A stretch of DNA of 64,000 nt from Aureibacillus halotolerans. GTDB taxonomy: Bacteria > Bacillota > Bacilli > Bacillales > DSM-28697. Location of the stretch: assembly GCF_004363045.1 (NCBI RefSeq), contig NZ_SNYJ01000020.1, positions 1 to 64,000 on the forward strand, in the 5' to 3' direction. Under the pieces are notes generated by a model, which worked only from the letters and a program-made list of their open reading frames with translations, searched no databases and was not told the origin of the DNA. Below, in pieces: positions 8,410 to 17,207 of this stretch. The translations under genes were made by a program, and so were the position numbers. Numbering within the stretch: the first letter of the stretch is position 1; each line of letters starts with the position of its first letter.

Positions 8410-8530
8410 GTGCGCGGTAAACCGGCCGTGGTGCGCGGATAATCGGCAAAAGTGCTCGGAAATGGAGATAGACTGCGCGATTACAGCGTCAAAGTGCTCG
8501 GTCACATGTGTACTGCACGGTTAAATCGTA
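8410..8530 (+). repeat. 21/19-nt phased GTGCGCGG/GTGCTCGG array, 6 units
   Basis: Cores related to GTGCGCGG start at 8410, 8431, 8452, 8473, 8494 and 8513, with steps of 21, 21, 21, 21 and 19 nt. Core variants are GTGCGCGG, GTGCTCGG, CTGCGCGA and CTGCACGG. It starts about 60 nt after the terminator of the upstream gene. The spacing matches the GCGAGCC arrays although the core differs. The rest of the gap up to 8781 shows no gene; the importer promoter is presumably there but was not identified. Confidence 0.8.
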
Positions 8531-8781
8531 GAACGAAGGATGGGAGGATAAAGTTCATTACCGCTCTTTAAGAACGTTGGTGCTACGACGTTTTTCTTAT
8601 CATTTGTCCATTTGTACATGTGATAATTGTGACAATGACGCTTCCGAATAAGCCATCCTTGTCGATTCTATCTCGGGAATAACATACATATTTACGAATT
8701 TTCTATGAATTTGTAAGATGAATCTAATCTCTTCTCTGCACAACTGGCTAAGAAGAAAAAACTGAAAAAGGGGGAGATGGC

Positions 8782-9768
8782 ATGTCATCTGATCCTGCTG
8801 GAACAAACAAGGCAGGGGCTTCTACACCTGAAGGGCTCTCTATAAAACACATGAAGCAGAATCGTCAAAGTCAATGGAAAAAGGCACTGCAAACATGGCA
8901 GCTTTACATCTTTATCTTGCCGGCCTTCTTGTACTTTCTTATCTTTCATTACTTTCCAATGTATGGAGTCCTGATCGCTTTTAAAAACTATGTCCCGACA
9001 ATGGGCGTATGGGGGAGCGAATGGGTAGGCTTTCAGCATTTTACCGATTTCTTTGACTCCTATTATTTTTGGGACTTGATTCGAAACACGCTAGGCATTA
9101 GCTTGTATTCGCTTGCGCTAGGTTTCCCACTTCCAATTTTATTAGCGCTTTCATTGAATGAGGTGAAGGATAGTATTTTCAAAAGAACTGTGCAAACGGT
9201 TACTTATGCGCCTCACTTCATTTCCGTTGTCGTTATGTCCGGTATGATCATTGCCTTTTTATCTCCATCTACAGGGATGGTCAATCATTTTTTAGGTCTC
9301 TTTGGGATTGGCCCGATCTCCTTTATGACGGAACCTGGATGGTTTAAAACGGTTTTTGTGATGTCAGACGTTTGGCAAAACACGGGTTGGGGCACCATCA
9401 TCTACCTCGCTGCCCTTGCAGGTGTTGACCCTCAGCGACATGAAGCTGCGATCGTCGATGGAGCTACACGTTTACAGCGGATTTGGTATATTAATATCCC
9501 TGCATTGATCCCAACGATGATTATTTTGCTGATCTTAAATACAGGAAATCTTCTTGCGGTTGGTTTTGAGAAAATTCTTCTTCTGCAAAACTCACTGAAT
9601 ATGGAGTCGTCGGATGTCATCGCGACGTTCGTCTATAGGGTCGGCTTGCTTGATGCGCAATACAGCTTTTCTGCGGCGGTAGGATTGTTTAATGCGCTAA
9701 TTAACGCCGCGTTACTCATCGCTGTAAATCAAATCTCGAAAAAAGTAAGTGAAACCAGTCTCTGGTAG
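8782..9768 (+). CDS. ABC transporter permease, LplB/YtcP-type oligosaccharide importer
   Basis: A 328-residue inner-membrane permease with about six membrane segments, the first near residues 40-60 (LYIFILPAFLYFLIFHYFP). The cytoplasmic loop EAAIVDGATRLQRIWYINIP is the EAA motif that docks the ATPase. It is the first gene of a three-gene unit with a second permease and a lipoprotein, as in LplBCA-type transporters for plant or microbial oligosaccharides. AAAGGGGGAGATGGC precedes the ATG. The roughly 40-residue N-terminal extension is hydrophilic, as is usual for this subfamily. No ATPase gene is adjacent, so a shared MsmX-like ATPase encoded elsewhere is likely. Confidence 0.93.
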   Translation: MSSDPAGTNKAGASTPEGLSIKHMKQNRQSQWKKALQTWQLYIFILPAFLYFLIFHYFPMYGVLIAFKNYVPTMGVWGSEWVGFQHFTDFFDSYYFWDLIRNTLGISLYSLALGFPLPILLALSLNEVKDSIFKRTVQTVTYAPHFISVVVMSGMIIAFLSPSTGMVNHFLGLFGIGPISFMTEPGWFKTVFVMSDVWQNTGWGTIIYLAALAGVDPQRHEAAIVDGATRLQRIWYINIPALIPTMIILLILNTGNLLAVGFEKILLLQNSLNMESSDVIATFVYRVGLLDAQYSFSAAVGLFNALINAALLIAVNQISKKVSETSLW

Positions 9769-9785
9769 AGAAGGGAGGAATACAT

Positions 9786-10688
9786 GTGACTGGCACGAAG
9801 ATCAAAGAAAATTTTCAGGACCAAATATTCTTGACCTTTAATCGTATTGTTTTATGCTTTGTCTTACTTATTGTGGCCTATCCCCTGATGTATATTGTAA
9901 GCGCTTCGGTAAGCAATCCAGCGGCAGTGAATTCAGGGGCAATGTGGCTCTTACCTGTCGATTTCACGCTTGAAGGCTATGAGCGAGTATTCGGAGATTC
10001 TCGTATATGGCGTGGGTATCGAAACACTTTGTTTTATACTGTAGTAGGCACATTAATTAACCTAGCCGTCACTTTGCCGGCAGCCTATGCGATGGCTCGT
10101 AAGGATTTTGTTGGACGCAACTTTTTTATGGCGATGTTCGTCATTACAATGTTTTTTAGCGGTGGATTGATTCCGACGTACTTACTCGTCAAAAGCCTTG
10201 GCTTGGTCAATTCTCCATGGGCGCTTTTGTTGCCTAATGCAGCCGCGGTTTGGAACATCATCATTTGCCGGACGTTCTTCCAGGTCACGATCCCTCAAGA
10301 GCTAGAAGAGGCCGCAAAAATGGACGGCTGTTCAGTCACAAAAATGTTTTTCAAAATCGTATTGCCGTTATCTGCACCAATCATTGCTGTTATGGCATTG
10401 TTTTATGGTGTTGGCCATTGGAACAGCTATTTTAATGCATTAATCTATCTGACTGATCGTGAGTGGTTTCCACTACAGCTCGTTTTACGACAGATTCTCG
10501 TTCTGCAAGAGATTGGGTCTGAGCTGTCAGGCGCTGTAAATGGTGAAGCGGCCGCAAATAAAGAACAAATTGCAGCGATTATCAAATATGCCGTCATTAT
10601 TATTGCCACGTTACCTATCATTGTGATCTACCCATTCATGCAGCGTTTCTTTGTGAAAGGCGTCATGATTGGTTCTATAAAAGGATAA
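9786..10688 (+). CDS. ABC transporter permease, LplC/YtcP-type
   Basis: A 300-residue permease of the carbohydrate-uptake class 1 type with six predicted membrane segments, starting near residue 17 (IVLCFVLLIVAYPLMYIV). The ATPase-docking motif appears as EELEEAAKMDGCSVTKMFFK near residue 180. It starts with GTG, with GAAGGGAGGA just upstream, 17 nt after the preceding permease stop. It would pair with that permease to form the membrane channel, with the lipoprotein encoded next as the substrate receptor. Confidence 0.93.
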   Translation: MTGTKIKENFQDQIFLTFNRIVLCFVLLIVAYPLMYIVSASVSNPAAVNSGAMWLLPVDFTLEGYERVFGDSRIWRGYRNTLFYTVVGTLINLAVTLPAAYAMARKDFVGRNFFMAMFVITMFFSGGLIPTYLLVKSLGLVNSPWALLLPNAAAVWNIIICRTFFQVTIPQELEEAAKMDGCSVTKMFFKIVLPLSAPIIAVMALFYGVGHWNSYFNALIYLTDREWFPLQLVLRQILVLQEIGSELSGAVNGEAAANKEQIAAIIKYAVIIIATLPIIVIYPFMQRFFVKGVMIGSIKG

Positions 10689-10714
10689 ACTACACTTTTT
10701 GAGGGGGAAAACAA

Positions 10715-12292
10715 ATGAAAAGAAAAGTGGTATCGTCGCTCGTTGGGGCTGCGTTGTTGCTGAGCGCTTGTTCAGGCCAGCAAGCAGCAGAAGAAAACAC
10801 AGTTGATGTCACAGTGAATCCAGAGGGTTTTCCGATTGTTGATGAGCAATTGACTTTATCCATGTTCGGTCCGTCTGCTGGAGCTGCAGAATGGGAAGAC
10901 ATGCATTTCTTTCAGGAAATGGCAGAGCGCACAAACATTCAATTCGATTTTACAACACCAGCTCTTGAAAGCATTGAAACCCAAAAAAATCTAATGTTTG
11001 CAAGTGGAGACTACCCAGGGATCATTTTTGGTGGGAGCCTCACAACCGAAGAACAAGTAGACTACGGCAGTCAGGGCATTTTGCTTCCGTTGAATGACCT
11101 TATTGAAGAGCATGCACCGAACATTCAAAAGATGTTTGAGGAGTTTCCAGAGATTGAGAAGACCGTTACAGCCACAGACGGCAATATTTATGCGCTTCCT
11201 AACGTGAACCAGGGGATCGTCTGGGCACGGGGGCCACTTTGGTACAACAACGCATGGCTTGAGGCTTTAGATGTTGAGGAATTACCGTCGACAACAGACG
11301 AAATGTATGACCTGTTAATGCGCTTTAAAACAGAGGATCCAAATGGGAACGGTGAAGCGGATGAAATTCCGTTAACGGCCTATGGCATTGAAGACATTCG
11401 CCAGTGGTTTCTTGGTGCCTTTGGTCATCTTGATCCGAGTGTTGAAGTCATTGATGGAGAGGTCATGCTTGGGGCAATCCAACCAGGCTACAAAGGCTAT
11501 TTAGAGTACATGCATAAATTGTACACGGACGGTTTGTTAGACCCAGAAAGCTTCTCTCAAACGGCTGAGCAGAAGACGGGAAAAGGAAAGGCCAATCGCC
11601 TAGGTCTTTTTGCCAACTGGTTCCCGCACTTTACACTTGGTGGACCAGATGATAGCACGGATAATCCGATGATGCGTGCCATTAAGAGCGACATGGTCGA
11701 TGAGCCAGTCTTACCAAAAAGTGACGGTGTGAGTGTTGGACAATTCGCCATTACGAATGCAAATCCATCTCCTGAAGCATCGATTCGTTGGATAGACTAC
11801 CTTTATTCCGAAGAAGGGGCCACGCTGTTAAATATCGGTGAAGAAGGGCTGTTCTGGGAATGGGCAGATGACAGCGAAACCGTTCGAGTCCATAAAGAAA
11901 CGCCAGATCAGTATACGAACGCTGAAGAATGGAGATCGACGTTGACACCAGATTACGGTGTACCAACGCCGAAGCGTGCCTTCCCAGACCTTGATCTTAG
12001 CTGGAAAGACAACACGTTCACAAAATTTATCTTCAATGAAACGGAAGAGAAGTTCACGCCTTACGCGCAAGTTCCAATTCCAGAGCTTTTCCTGACGAAA
12101 GAAGAGCAAGGTGAAGTGAGCCGTATCCGGGCAGACCTTGATGCCTTTGTCGAGCAAATGGAAGCGAAATTCATTACTGGACAACGCCCATTGTCTGAAT
12201 GGGATGATTATGTCGCCACCATTGAAGACATGAATGCTGCCCGCCTCGTCGAAATTTATGCAGATGCGTATGCAAGGTATAACGGAGAATAA
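10715..12292 (+). CDS. Extracellular solute-binding lipoprotein, LplA-type
   Basis: A 525-residue family 1 substrate-binding protein. The N terminus has a lipoprotein signal with lipobox LLSAC near residues 16-20, so it should be tethered to the outer face of the membrane. DPNGNGEADEIPLTAY resembles the calcium-binding D-x-N-G-N/D-G loop seen in LplA and alginate-binding relatives. TTGAGGGGGAAAACAA precedes the ATG. It completes the importer begun by the two permeases and ends at a good terminator. The likely ligand is an oligosaccharide, but which one is not visible; there is no glycosidase gene in the cluster to narrow it. Confidence 0.92.
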   Translation: MKRKVVSSLVGAALLLSACSGQQAAEENTVDVTVNPEGFPIVDEQLTLSMFGPSAGAAEWEDMHFFQEMAERTNIQFDFTTPALESIETQKNLMFASGDYPGIIFGGSLTTEEQVDYGSQGILLPLNDLIEEHAPNIQKMFEEFPEIEKTVTATDGNIYALPNVNQGIVWARGPLWYNNAWLEALDVEELPSTTDEMYDLLMRFKTEDPNGNGEADEIPLTAYGIEDIRQWFLGAFGHLDPSVEVIDGEVMLGAIQPGYKGYLEYMHKLYTDGLLDPESFSQTAEQKTGKGKANRLGLFANWFPHFTLGGPDDSTDNPMMRAIKSDMVDEPVLPKSDGVSVGQFAITNANPSPEASIRWIDYLYSEEGATLLNIGEEGLFWEWADDSETVRVHKETPDQYTNAEEWRSTLTPDYGVPTPKRAFPDLDLSWKDNTFTKFIFNETEEKFTPYAQVPIPELFLTKEEQGEVSRIRADLDAFVEQMEAKFITGQRPLSEWDDYVATIEDMNAARLVEIYADAYARYNGE

Positions 12293-12302
12293 ACGTTAAA
12301 TG

Positions 12303-12334
12303 ACTGGGATCCTATTAAGGGGTCCCAGTTTTTG
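12303..12334 (+). terminator. Terminator of the importer operon
   Basis: ACTGGGATCC and GGGGTCCCAGT arms with a short TATTAA loop, followed by TTTTT; 10 nt after the lipoprotein stop codon. Confidence 0.88.
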
Positions 12335-12420
12335 TGCGTCTAAGTACTTTCGTTTCATAGAGGAACATGGTACAATAGCCAAACCTTTGAACCTATGACA
12401 ATGAAACTAGGGGTGACAAG

Positions 12421-12816
12421 ATGTTTAATGACTTTATGACCATTAAAGAGTTGCAGGGAGAGTTAAAGCTTTCCCACAAGCAGAGAGAATTAGGCATCAC
12501 TTTGTCGACAGAGGAACTTGTTGTGCAGAAACCACACTTAAATTATCATATAAAGCTTGAAGACATCGTCAGCATTCGCCCGTTCGAAGCGCCAAAATTT
12601 AATCGTGTGTCTGTGCGAACTGGGACGACTGAGGCAAGAGAAGTGGCAACGATGGCAAAGAACGGTGATCACTACCAATTCCATATCAAACGTGCATTGG
12701 TGCATCGTCGGAGTGGAAAAGCAGAAATCGGGACGACCTCAATTGTCGTGCCAATGCGAGCCAAGTATGTAAAGCGTATTGCTGCTTTTAGCGGGATGAG
12801 TGGATGGCTTGTCTAA
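12421..12816 (+). CDS. Hypothetical protein, 131 aa
   Basis: I do not recognise the family. The protein is mixed alpha/beta by inspection, basic, without signal peptide or membrane segment. KLEDIVSIRPFEAP followed by beta-rich segments (FNRVSVRTGT, HYQFHIKRALVHRR, TSIVVPMRA) suggests a small PH-like or beta-barrel domain, which is a guess. TAGGGGTGACAAG precedes the ATG and TACAAT at 12371 may be its -10 element. It is a single-gene unit between two terminators, and the repeat array at 12895 begins directly after its terminator. Confidence 0.75.
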   Translation: MFNDFMTIKELQGELKLSHKQRELGITLSTEELVVQKPHLNYHIKLEDIVSIRPFEAPKFNRVSVRTGTTEAREVATMAKNGDHYQFHIKRALVHRRSGKAEIGTTSIVVPMRAKYVKRIAAFSGMSGWLV

Positions 12817-12845
12817 TTTGTATCTAAAACGAGCTTCATAAAAAG

Positions 12846-12889
12846 AAAAGCGCGTGCCCGATCGATAGTGATCAGGTACGCGCTTTTTT
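12846..12889 (+). terminator. Terminator of the 131-aa hypothetical gene
   Basis: AAAAGCGCGTGCCCGATC pairs with GATCAGGTACGCGCTTTT around a short loop and is followed by T6. The first unit of the 23-unit array begins 6 nt later. Confidence 0.9.
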
Positions 12890-12894
12890 GATGG

Positions 12895-13365
12895 GCGAGC
12901 CGGAAACGATGAGAAGTGAGCCGAAGTAGGGAAAGCGCGCCTAAAAAGACAGGAAGCGAGCCAAAATCGGGGAAAAGCGAGTCGGAAAAGGGAAGAAGCG
13001 AGCCGATAACGGTGGAAAGCGAGCCCAAATCGAGGGGAAGCGAGCCCAAATGGAGAAAGCGAGCCGAAAAAGTTAGGAAGCGAGCCGATAACGGTGGAAA
13101 GCGAGCCCAAATCGAGGGGAAGTGAGCCTGAACGGAGAAAGCGAGCCGAAATGCGGTCAAAGCGAGCCGAAAAAGTCATGAAGCGAGCCGATAACGGTGG
13201 AAAGCGAGCCCAAATCGAGGGGAAGCGAGCCCAAATGGAGAAAGCGAGCCGAAATGCGATCAAAGCGAGCCGGAAAAGTCATGAAGCGAGCCGATAACGG
13301 AGGAAAGCGAGCCCAAATCGAGGGGAAGCGAGCCTGAACGGAGGAAGTGAGCCCAAACGTAAACT
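12895..13365 (+). repeat. 21/19-nt phased GCGAGCC array, 23 units
   Basis: Cores start at 12895, 12916, 12935, 12956, 12977, 12998, 13019, 13040, 13059, 13080, 13101, 13122, 13141, 13162, 13183, 13204, 13225, 13244, 13265, 13286, 13307, 13328 and 13347. Every step is 21 nt except five 19-nt steps (after 12916, 13040, 13122, 13225 and 13328). Unit types recur in order (GATAACGGTGG, CCAAATCGAGGGG, CCAAATGGAG or TGAACGGAG), showing expansion by 103-bp blocks. The array fills the gap between two terminators and encodes nothing consistent. Confidence 0.95.
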
Positions 13366-13385
13366 CAACCGCGAATATATCTAGC

Positions 13386-13429
13386 AAAAAAAAACAGGAG
13401 CACCTCTCGCAATCGCGGGAGGTGCTCCT
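13386..13429 (-). terminator. Terminator of pdxK
   Basis: AGGAGCACCTC and GAGGTGCTCCT arms enclose a TCGCAATCGCG region; read leftward the stem is followed by a T8-9 run (A run at 13386-13394). It lies 8 nt past the pdxK stop codon. Confidence 0.92.
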
Positions 13430-13436
13430 TCTAGTC

Positions 13437-14249
13437 TTATTTTTTCACTGATGAGCGATACGCACTGTGCATCGTTGGGCCGACGTGTTCGTTCAGCTTG
13501 AAACCTTCGCGAATGGCTGCTGAGATAAACGCCTTTGCGGTGCTGATGGCGTCTTTTACACTTGCGCCTTTTGCAAGTTCAGCGGCAATGGCTGCAGAAT
13601 ACGAGCAGCCGGCGCCGTGGGTATAGGTTGTATCAATACGATCTGCTTGGAAAATCTCAAAGGAGCTGCCGTCAAACAAGACGTCTGTCGCTTGCTGATC
13701 TTCTTTGTTTTGGCCACCTTTAATTAACACATAGGCTGGTCCAAGGGCATGAATTTTTTTAGCGGCTTCTTTCATTTCGTCCACCGTTGTTAGTGGGCCA
13801 GTGCCTGCAAGCTGGCTTGCCTCAAACAAGTTTGGTGTTGCGATGGTCGCAACCGGTGTCAGGACGTCGCGCAAGGCAACGGCTGTTTCCGGATGTAGAA
13901 CTTCGTCATTCCCTTTGCATACCATCACTGGGTCGACAACGACGTTGGTCAGCTTGTTGGTCCGTATGACATCTGCCACGTGTTCAATGATTTCAACAGA
14001 CCCGAGCATCCCTGTCTTTAGTGCATTGATTTCTACGCTCAATAACGTTTTTAGCTGTGCCTTTACAGTGTCCAATGCTTGTGGAAAGACGAGGTGATTC
14101 CAGTCGTCTTCTGGGTCCATTGTCACAATGGTCGTGAGAGCAGTCATGCCATATACGCCAAGCTCTTGGAAGGTTTTTAAATCCGCTTGTATGCCAGCGC
14201 CCCCACTTGTATCTGATCCAGCGATGGTGATCGCTTTTTTAATCGTCAT
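13437..14249 (-). CDS. pdxK: Pyridoxine/hydroxymethylpyrimidine kinase, PdxK/ThiD family
   Basis: A 270-residue ribokinase-fold kinase matching the B. subtilis PdxK (formerly ThiD) along its length. It phosphorylates pyridoxal/pyridoxine and possibly hydroxymethylpyrimidine for vitamin B6 and thiamine pathways. Visible are the N-terminal TIAGSDTSGGAGIQADLKTF substrate loop, VVDPVMVCKGN, TPNLFEASQL, VLIKGG and the anion-hole motif YTHGAGCSYSAA near residue 215 with a Cys in place of the common Asp/Thr pair, as in PdxK. AAAGGGGTTCGTAAC precedes the ATG. It is a single-gene unit with its own terminator. Confidence 0.93.
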   Translation of the reverse strand: MTIKKAITIAGSDTSGGAGIQADLKTFQELGVYGMTALTTIVTMDPEDDWNHLVFPQALDTVKAQLKTLLSVEINALKTGMLGSVEIIEHVADVIRTNKLTNVVVDPVMVCKGNDEVLHPETAVALRDVLTPVATIATPNLFEASQLAGTGPLTTVDEMKEAAKKIHALGPAYVLIKGGQNKEDQQATDVLFDGSSFEIFQADRIDTTYTHGAGCSYSAAIAAELAKGASVKDAISTAKAFISAAIREGFKLNEHVGPTMHSAYRSSVKK

Positions 14250-14406
14250 GTTACGAACCCCTTTCTATACAGTCGCCTCTATTAAGGTCATTCCCCATTA
14301 TAACAACATTCGACAAGACCCGCACCTCACTTGGTAATGAATTCTGCATAGTGTTTGCCGTTTTGGAAAACGCTACTCGTATGTAGAGAATATAGGAGGC
14401 GTACTC

Positions 14407-14544
14407 ATGAATTCACGAAAAGATGAGCAATCCAATAAGGCAGATCAAAAGATAACCAAGGAACAAATTTCAGATCTTTCTAAGGAAGGCACGATAGATC
14501 AAGCGATTGAGCAGAAAAAACGCAACTCTGCGGCTGAAGAATAA
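14407..14544 (+). CDS. Small hydrophilic protein, 45 aa
   Basis: A 45-residue charged protein starting MNSRKDEQSN and ending KRNSAAEE, with a helical middle (KEQISDLSKEGTIDQAIEQ). AGGAGG lies 7 nt before the ATG, which is the main support. It stands 54 nt before the gerA-type operon and could be co-transcribed with it. No family is recognised; its size and charge would fit a small sporulation protein, but that is only suggested by the neighbours. Confidence 0.6.
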   Translation: MNSRKDEQSNKADQKITKEQISDLSKEGTIDQAIEQKKRNSAAEE

Positions 14545-14598
14545 TCCGCTTCCAGGCAGGACAACCTGAAATTTAATGGGATTGTGGGAGGGTGACCA

Positions 14599-16095
14599 AT
14601 GGGCTGGAACTGGCTGAAGCGTAAGAAAGAAGATCCAATTGAAACCATTCCTGATTTGATAGCAGACCTAAATCAATCTCATGATTTTAAGCATTATGTG
14701 ATGCCTACAAAAAAGAACAGCGTGCTTTTAAGCTACAGCAAACCCCTTGTTGATGCAAAAGTGCTCCATAAAACATTATTTCCACAGATCATCTCGTGCG
14801 ATTTTTCCTCCATCGAGGAGCTTCATAAGCTATTGCCTTTAGAGGAAATGGAAGTCACAAGTGATCCTGACCAAGCTGAAAAGAAATTGATGAACGGCTT
14901 TGTGGCGATTCAGATGTCAAAGAAAGATAAGCAATGTTTGCTTGTTCCAGCAGGCTCTGCTCGTGCTCGCCAGGTCGCGACAGCTGAAGTGGAGTTTTCA
15001 GTTTTAGGTCCAAAGGAAGCCTTCGTAGAATCGTTGGATACGAATTTAAACTTAGTCCGCAAGCGTTTGCCAATAAAACAATTGCGAGTTGACGAGCTCA
15101 CCATCGGACGGTTGTCTAAATCAAGGGTTGCAGTGCTCTCTATGGATGGTATTACAAATGAGGAAAATGTGAGCATGGCAAAGGAACGTTTAAAAAATAT
15201 TGATTTTGACCAGATCAACGATAGCTCTTATCTTGCACAAATGCTGTCTGATAATCAGAATTCAATCTTTCCGCAATTTATTGATACGGAACGCCCTGAC
15301 CGAGTGTCATCCGTTTTGGCAGAAGGAAAGGTTGTCATTTTGCTAGATGGCTCGCCGACAGCCTTACTCGCACCCACAACGTTGCTTGAGTATTTTTCGG
15401 CATTTGAGGACTATTTTTTAAACTGGATTGTTGCCTCAGCCTTTCGAATCATTCGCTTATTTTCCGTCTCATTTTCAATTTTAGCAACGCCCCTGTATGT
15501 GGCCGTGCTCACCTATCATTATGAGATGATCCCAAGGGACTTAATGCCAGCATTGATTACAACCCGTCGCGAGGTGCCTTTTCCACCAATCATTGAAGCG
15601 CTGTTTCTTGAATTGACCATTGAACTGCTACGAGAGGCTGGGGCCCGTTTGCCTACAAAAGTTGGTCAGACGATCGGTATCGTTGGTGGTATCGTTATCG
15701 GAACAGCGTCTGTAGATGCTGGATTGACGAGCAATGTGCTGTTAATTATTGTCGCATTAGCTGCATTATCTTCCTTCACAACGCCAGTGTATAAAATGAG
15801 CAATACCATTCGTCTGATTCGCTTTCCGCTTCTACTGACTGCGCAAATCTGGGGCCTCGTAGGCATAGCGGCATCCATTATCTTTATTCTTGCGCATTTA
15901 TTGCGTTTGAAATCTTTAGGAAGACCTTATCTTGAGCCCGTTTTTCCCTTAAGACTCGTTGACTTTAAAGATTCCTTTATTCGATTGCCCTTCACAAAGC
16001 AAACGAAGCGACCGGTTCAGATGCAAACGAGTGAAACGGTACGCTTTACACCTAAAAAGAAAAAAAAGTCGCCTGATATTGATGAGACTGATTAA
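14599..16095 (+). CDS. Spore germination receptor subunit A (GerAA/GerKA family)
   Basis: A 498-residue subunit of a nutrient germinant receptor in the spore inner membrane. The N-terminal half (to about residue 240) is the soluble GerA domain, including ERPDRVSSVLAEGKVVILLDGSP just before the membrane part. The C-terminal half has four to five membrane segments, with the conserved EVPFPPIIEALFLELTIELL between them, and a basic cytoplasmic tail. GTGGGAGGGTGACCA precedes the ATG. The order A, B, C with tight spacing identifies a gerA-type operon. The germinant cannot be inferred. Confidence 0.93.
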   Translation: MGWNWLKRKKEDPIETIPDLIADLNQSHDFKHYVMPTKKNSVLLSYSKPLVDAKVLHKTLFPQIISCDFSSIEELHKLLPLEEMEVTSDPDQAEKKLMNGFVAIQMSKKDKQCLLVPAGSARARQVATAEVEFSVLGPKEAFVESLDTNLNLVRKRLPIKQLRVDELTIGRLSKSRVAVLSMDGITNEENVSMAKERLKNIDFDQINDSSYLAQMLSDNQNSIFPQFIDTERPDRVSSVLAEGKVVILLDGSPTALLAPTTLLEYFSAFEDYFLNWIVASAFRIIRLFSVSFSILATPLYVAVLTYHYEMIPRDLMPALITTRREVPFPPIIEALFLELTIELLREAGARLPTKVGQTIGIVGGIVIGTASVDAGLTSNVLLIIVALAALSSFTTPVYKMSNTIRLIRFPLLLTAQIWGLVGIAASIIFILAHLLRLKSLGRPYLEPVFPLRLVDFKDSFIRLPFTKQTKRPVQMQTSETVRFTPKKKKKSPDIDETD

Positions 16096-16109
16096 AGGAA
16101 GTGGAAGCG

Positions 16110-17207
16110 TTGGCTTATCAAGTGAAAAAACAACATCAAGTTTCTGCTTTCTTTGTCTTCTTTTTATTACATGGTGTGCAAATTGGAATCTCGATCCTCA
16201 ATTTTCAGCATTCCTTAGTTAAGCATGTGCAATACGATGCCTGGCTGACGATCGCGATTTCCGGACTGCTTGTGCATATCATCATTGCCATGATCTACTT
16301 TATGATGAAACGTTCGAATGGCGACATCGTCAACCTACATGATCGCGTGTTTGGCAAATGGTTCGGGCGATTCCTACTCTTTTGTATAAGCATTTATTTT
16401 TTTGTTGGCGTGTTTCTATCGCTTCGTGTGTATATCCAAATTATTCAAACGTGGATATTCCCAGACCTCCGTATATGGGCATTTGCCATCGCTCTTATTG
16501 TGCTTGTATGGTACATCGTTTCCGGGGGATTTCGTGTCGTCACGGGAATCACCGTTTTTAGTGTCGTTATTCCTTCATTCTTTTTGCTTATTCTGCTTTT
16601 TCCTCTCCAGTATGCCCAAGTTCAAAACCTTACGCCAATATTCAATCATTCAGCAAGCAACGTGTTTCAAGCGGTATGGGAATTGATGCCGGCGTTTTTC
16701 GGCTATTTTTTTATCATGTTTTATTATCCGTTTATTGATCAAGCAGAAAAATCACAAAAATGGGCTCACATAGGAAATGTTGTCAGCACACTCTTGTATG
16801 CTTTTACAGCGTTGGTGTCTTTTTTATTCTTTAGTCCAAAGCAGATATTGGACCATCTCTGGCCGTCCATTTCCATGCTTCAGGTCGTGGCAATGCCATT
16901 TGTAGAGCGTTTTGAGTTTATCTCGCTTTCCGTTTGGCTCATTGCCCTGCTTCCTTATGTGTGTTTGGCTTGCTGGAGCGGTTCACTAATGCTTAAACGG
17001 CTTACCCCGTTTCGGCAAAAAACGTTCGTGATTCTGTCATTGGCATGTGTCTATGCTGCCTTGCTATGGGTGCAAAAGCAGGAAACCCTTGAGAGCATTC
17101 GACAAGTGTATTCACAGGTTGGAAGCTGTATTGCGGTAGGGTATCTGCCTTTCCTTACACTGCTTACGGCTATTCGATTAAGGAGGAGACCTAGCGATGA
17201 AAGCTAA
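16110..17207 (+). CDS. Spore germination receptor subunit B (GerAB/GerKB family permease)
   Basis: A 365-residue integral membrane protein with about ten segments, of the APC-like GerAB family that binds germinant or conducts solute in the spore inner membrane. QVSAFFVFFLLHGVQIGI marks the conserved first segment. TTG at 16110 is chosen because AAAGGAAG ends 8 nt before it; the earlier GTG at 16101 overlaps that site. The gene starts 14 nt after the A-subunit stop and overlaps the C-subunit gene by 11 nt. Confidence 0.9.
   Translation: MAYQVKKQHQVSAFFVFFLLHGVQIGISILNFQHSLVKHVQYDAWLTIAISGLLVHIIIAMIYFMMKRSNGDIVNLHDRVFGKWFGRFLLFCISIYFFVGVFLSLRVYIQIIQTWIFPDLRIWAFAIALIVLVWYIVSGGFRVVTGITVFSVVIPSFFLLILLFPLQYAQVQNLTPIFNHSASNVFQAVWELMPAFFGYFFIMFYYPFIDQAEKSQKWAHIGNVVSTLLYAFTALVSFLFFSPKQILDHLWPSISMLQVVAMPFVERFEFISLSVWLIALLPYVCLACWSGSLMLKRLTPFRQKTFVILSLACVYAALLWVQKQETLESIRQVYSQVGSCIAVGYLPFLTLLTAIRLRRRPSDES

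Noticed and set aside
12739-13387. Several long open frames on both strands through the GCGAGCC array (Ser/Ala/Arg/Phe or Lys/Ser/Glu-rich)
   Set aside because: They are by-products of the 21-nt repeat (seven codons per unit), have no ribosome sites, and are broken by the 19-nt steps. The same applies to frames within the arrays near 37,200, 47,600-48,190, 60,270-61,050 and 63,630-64,000.
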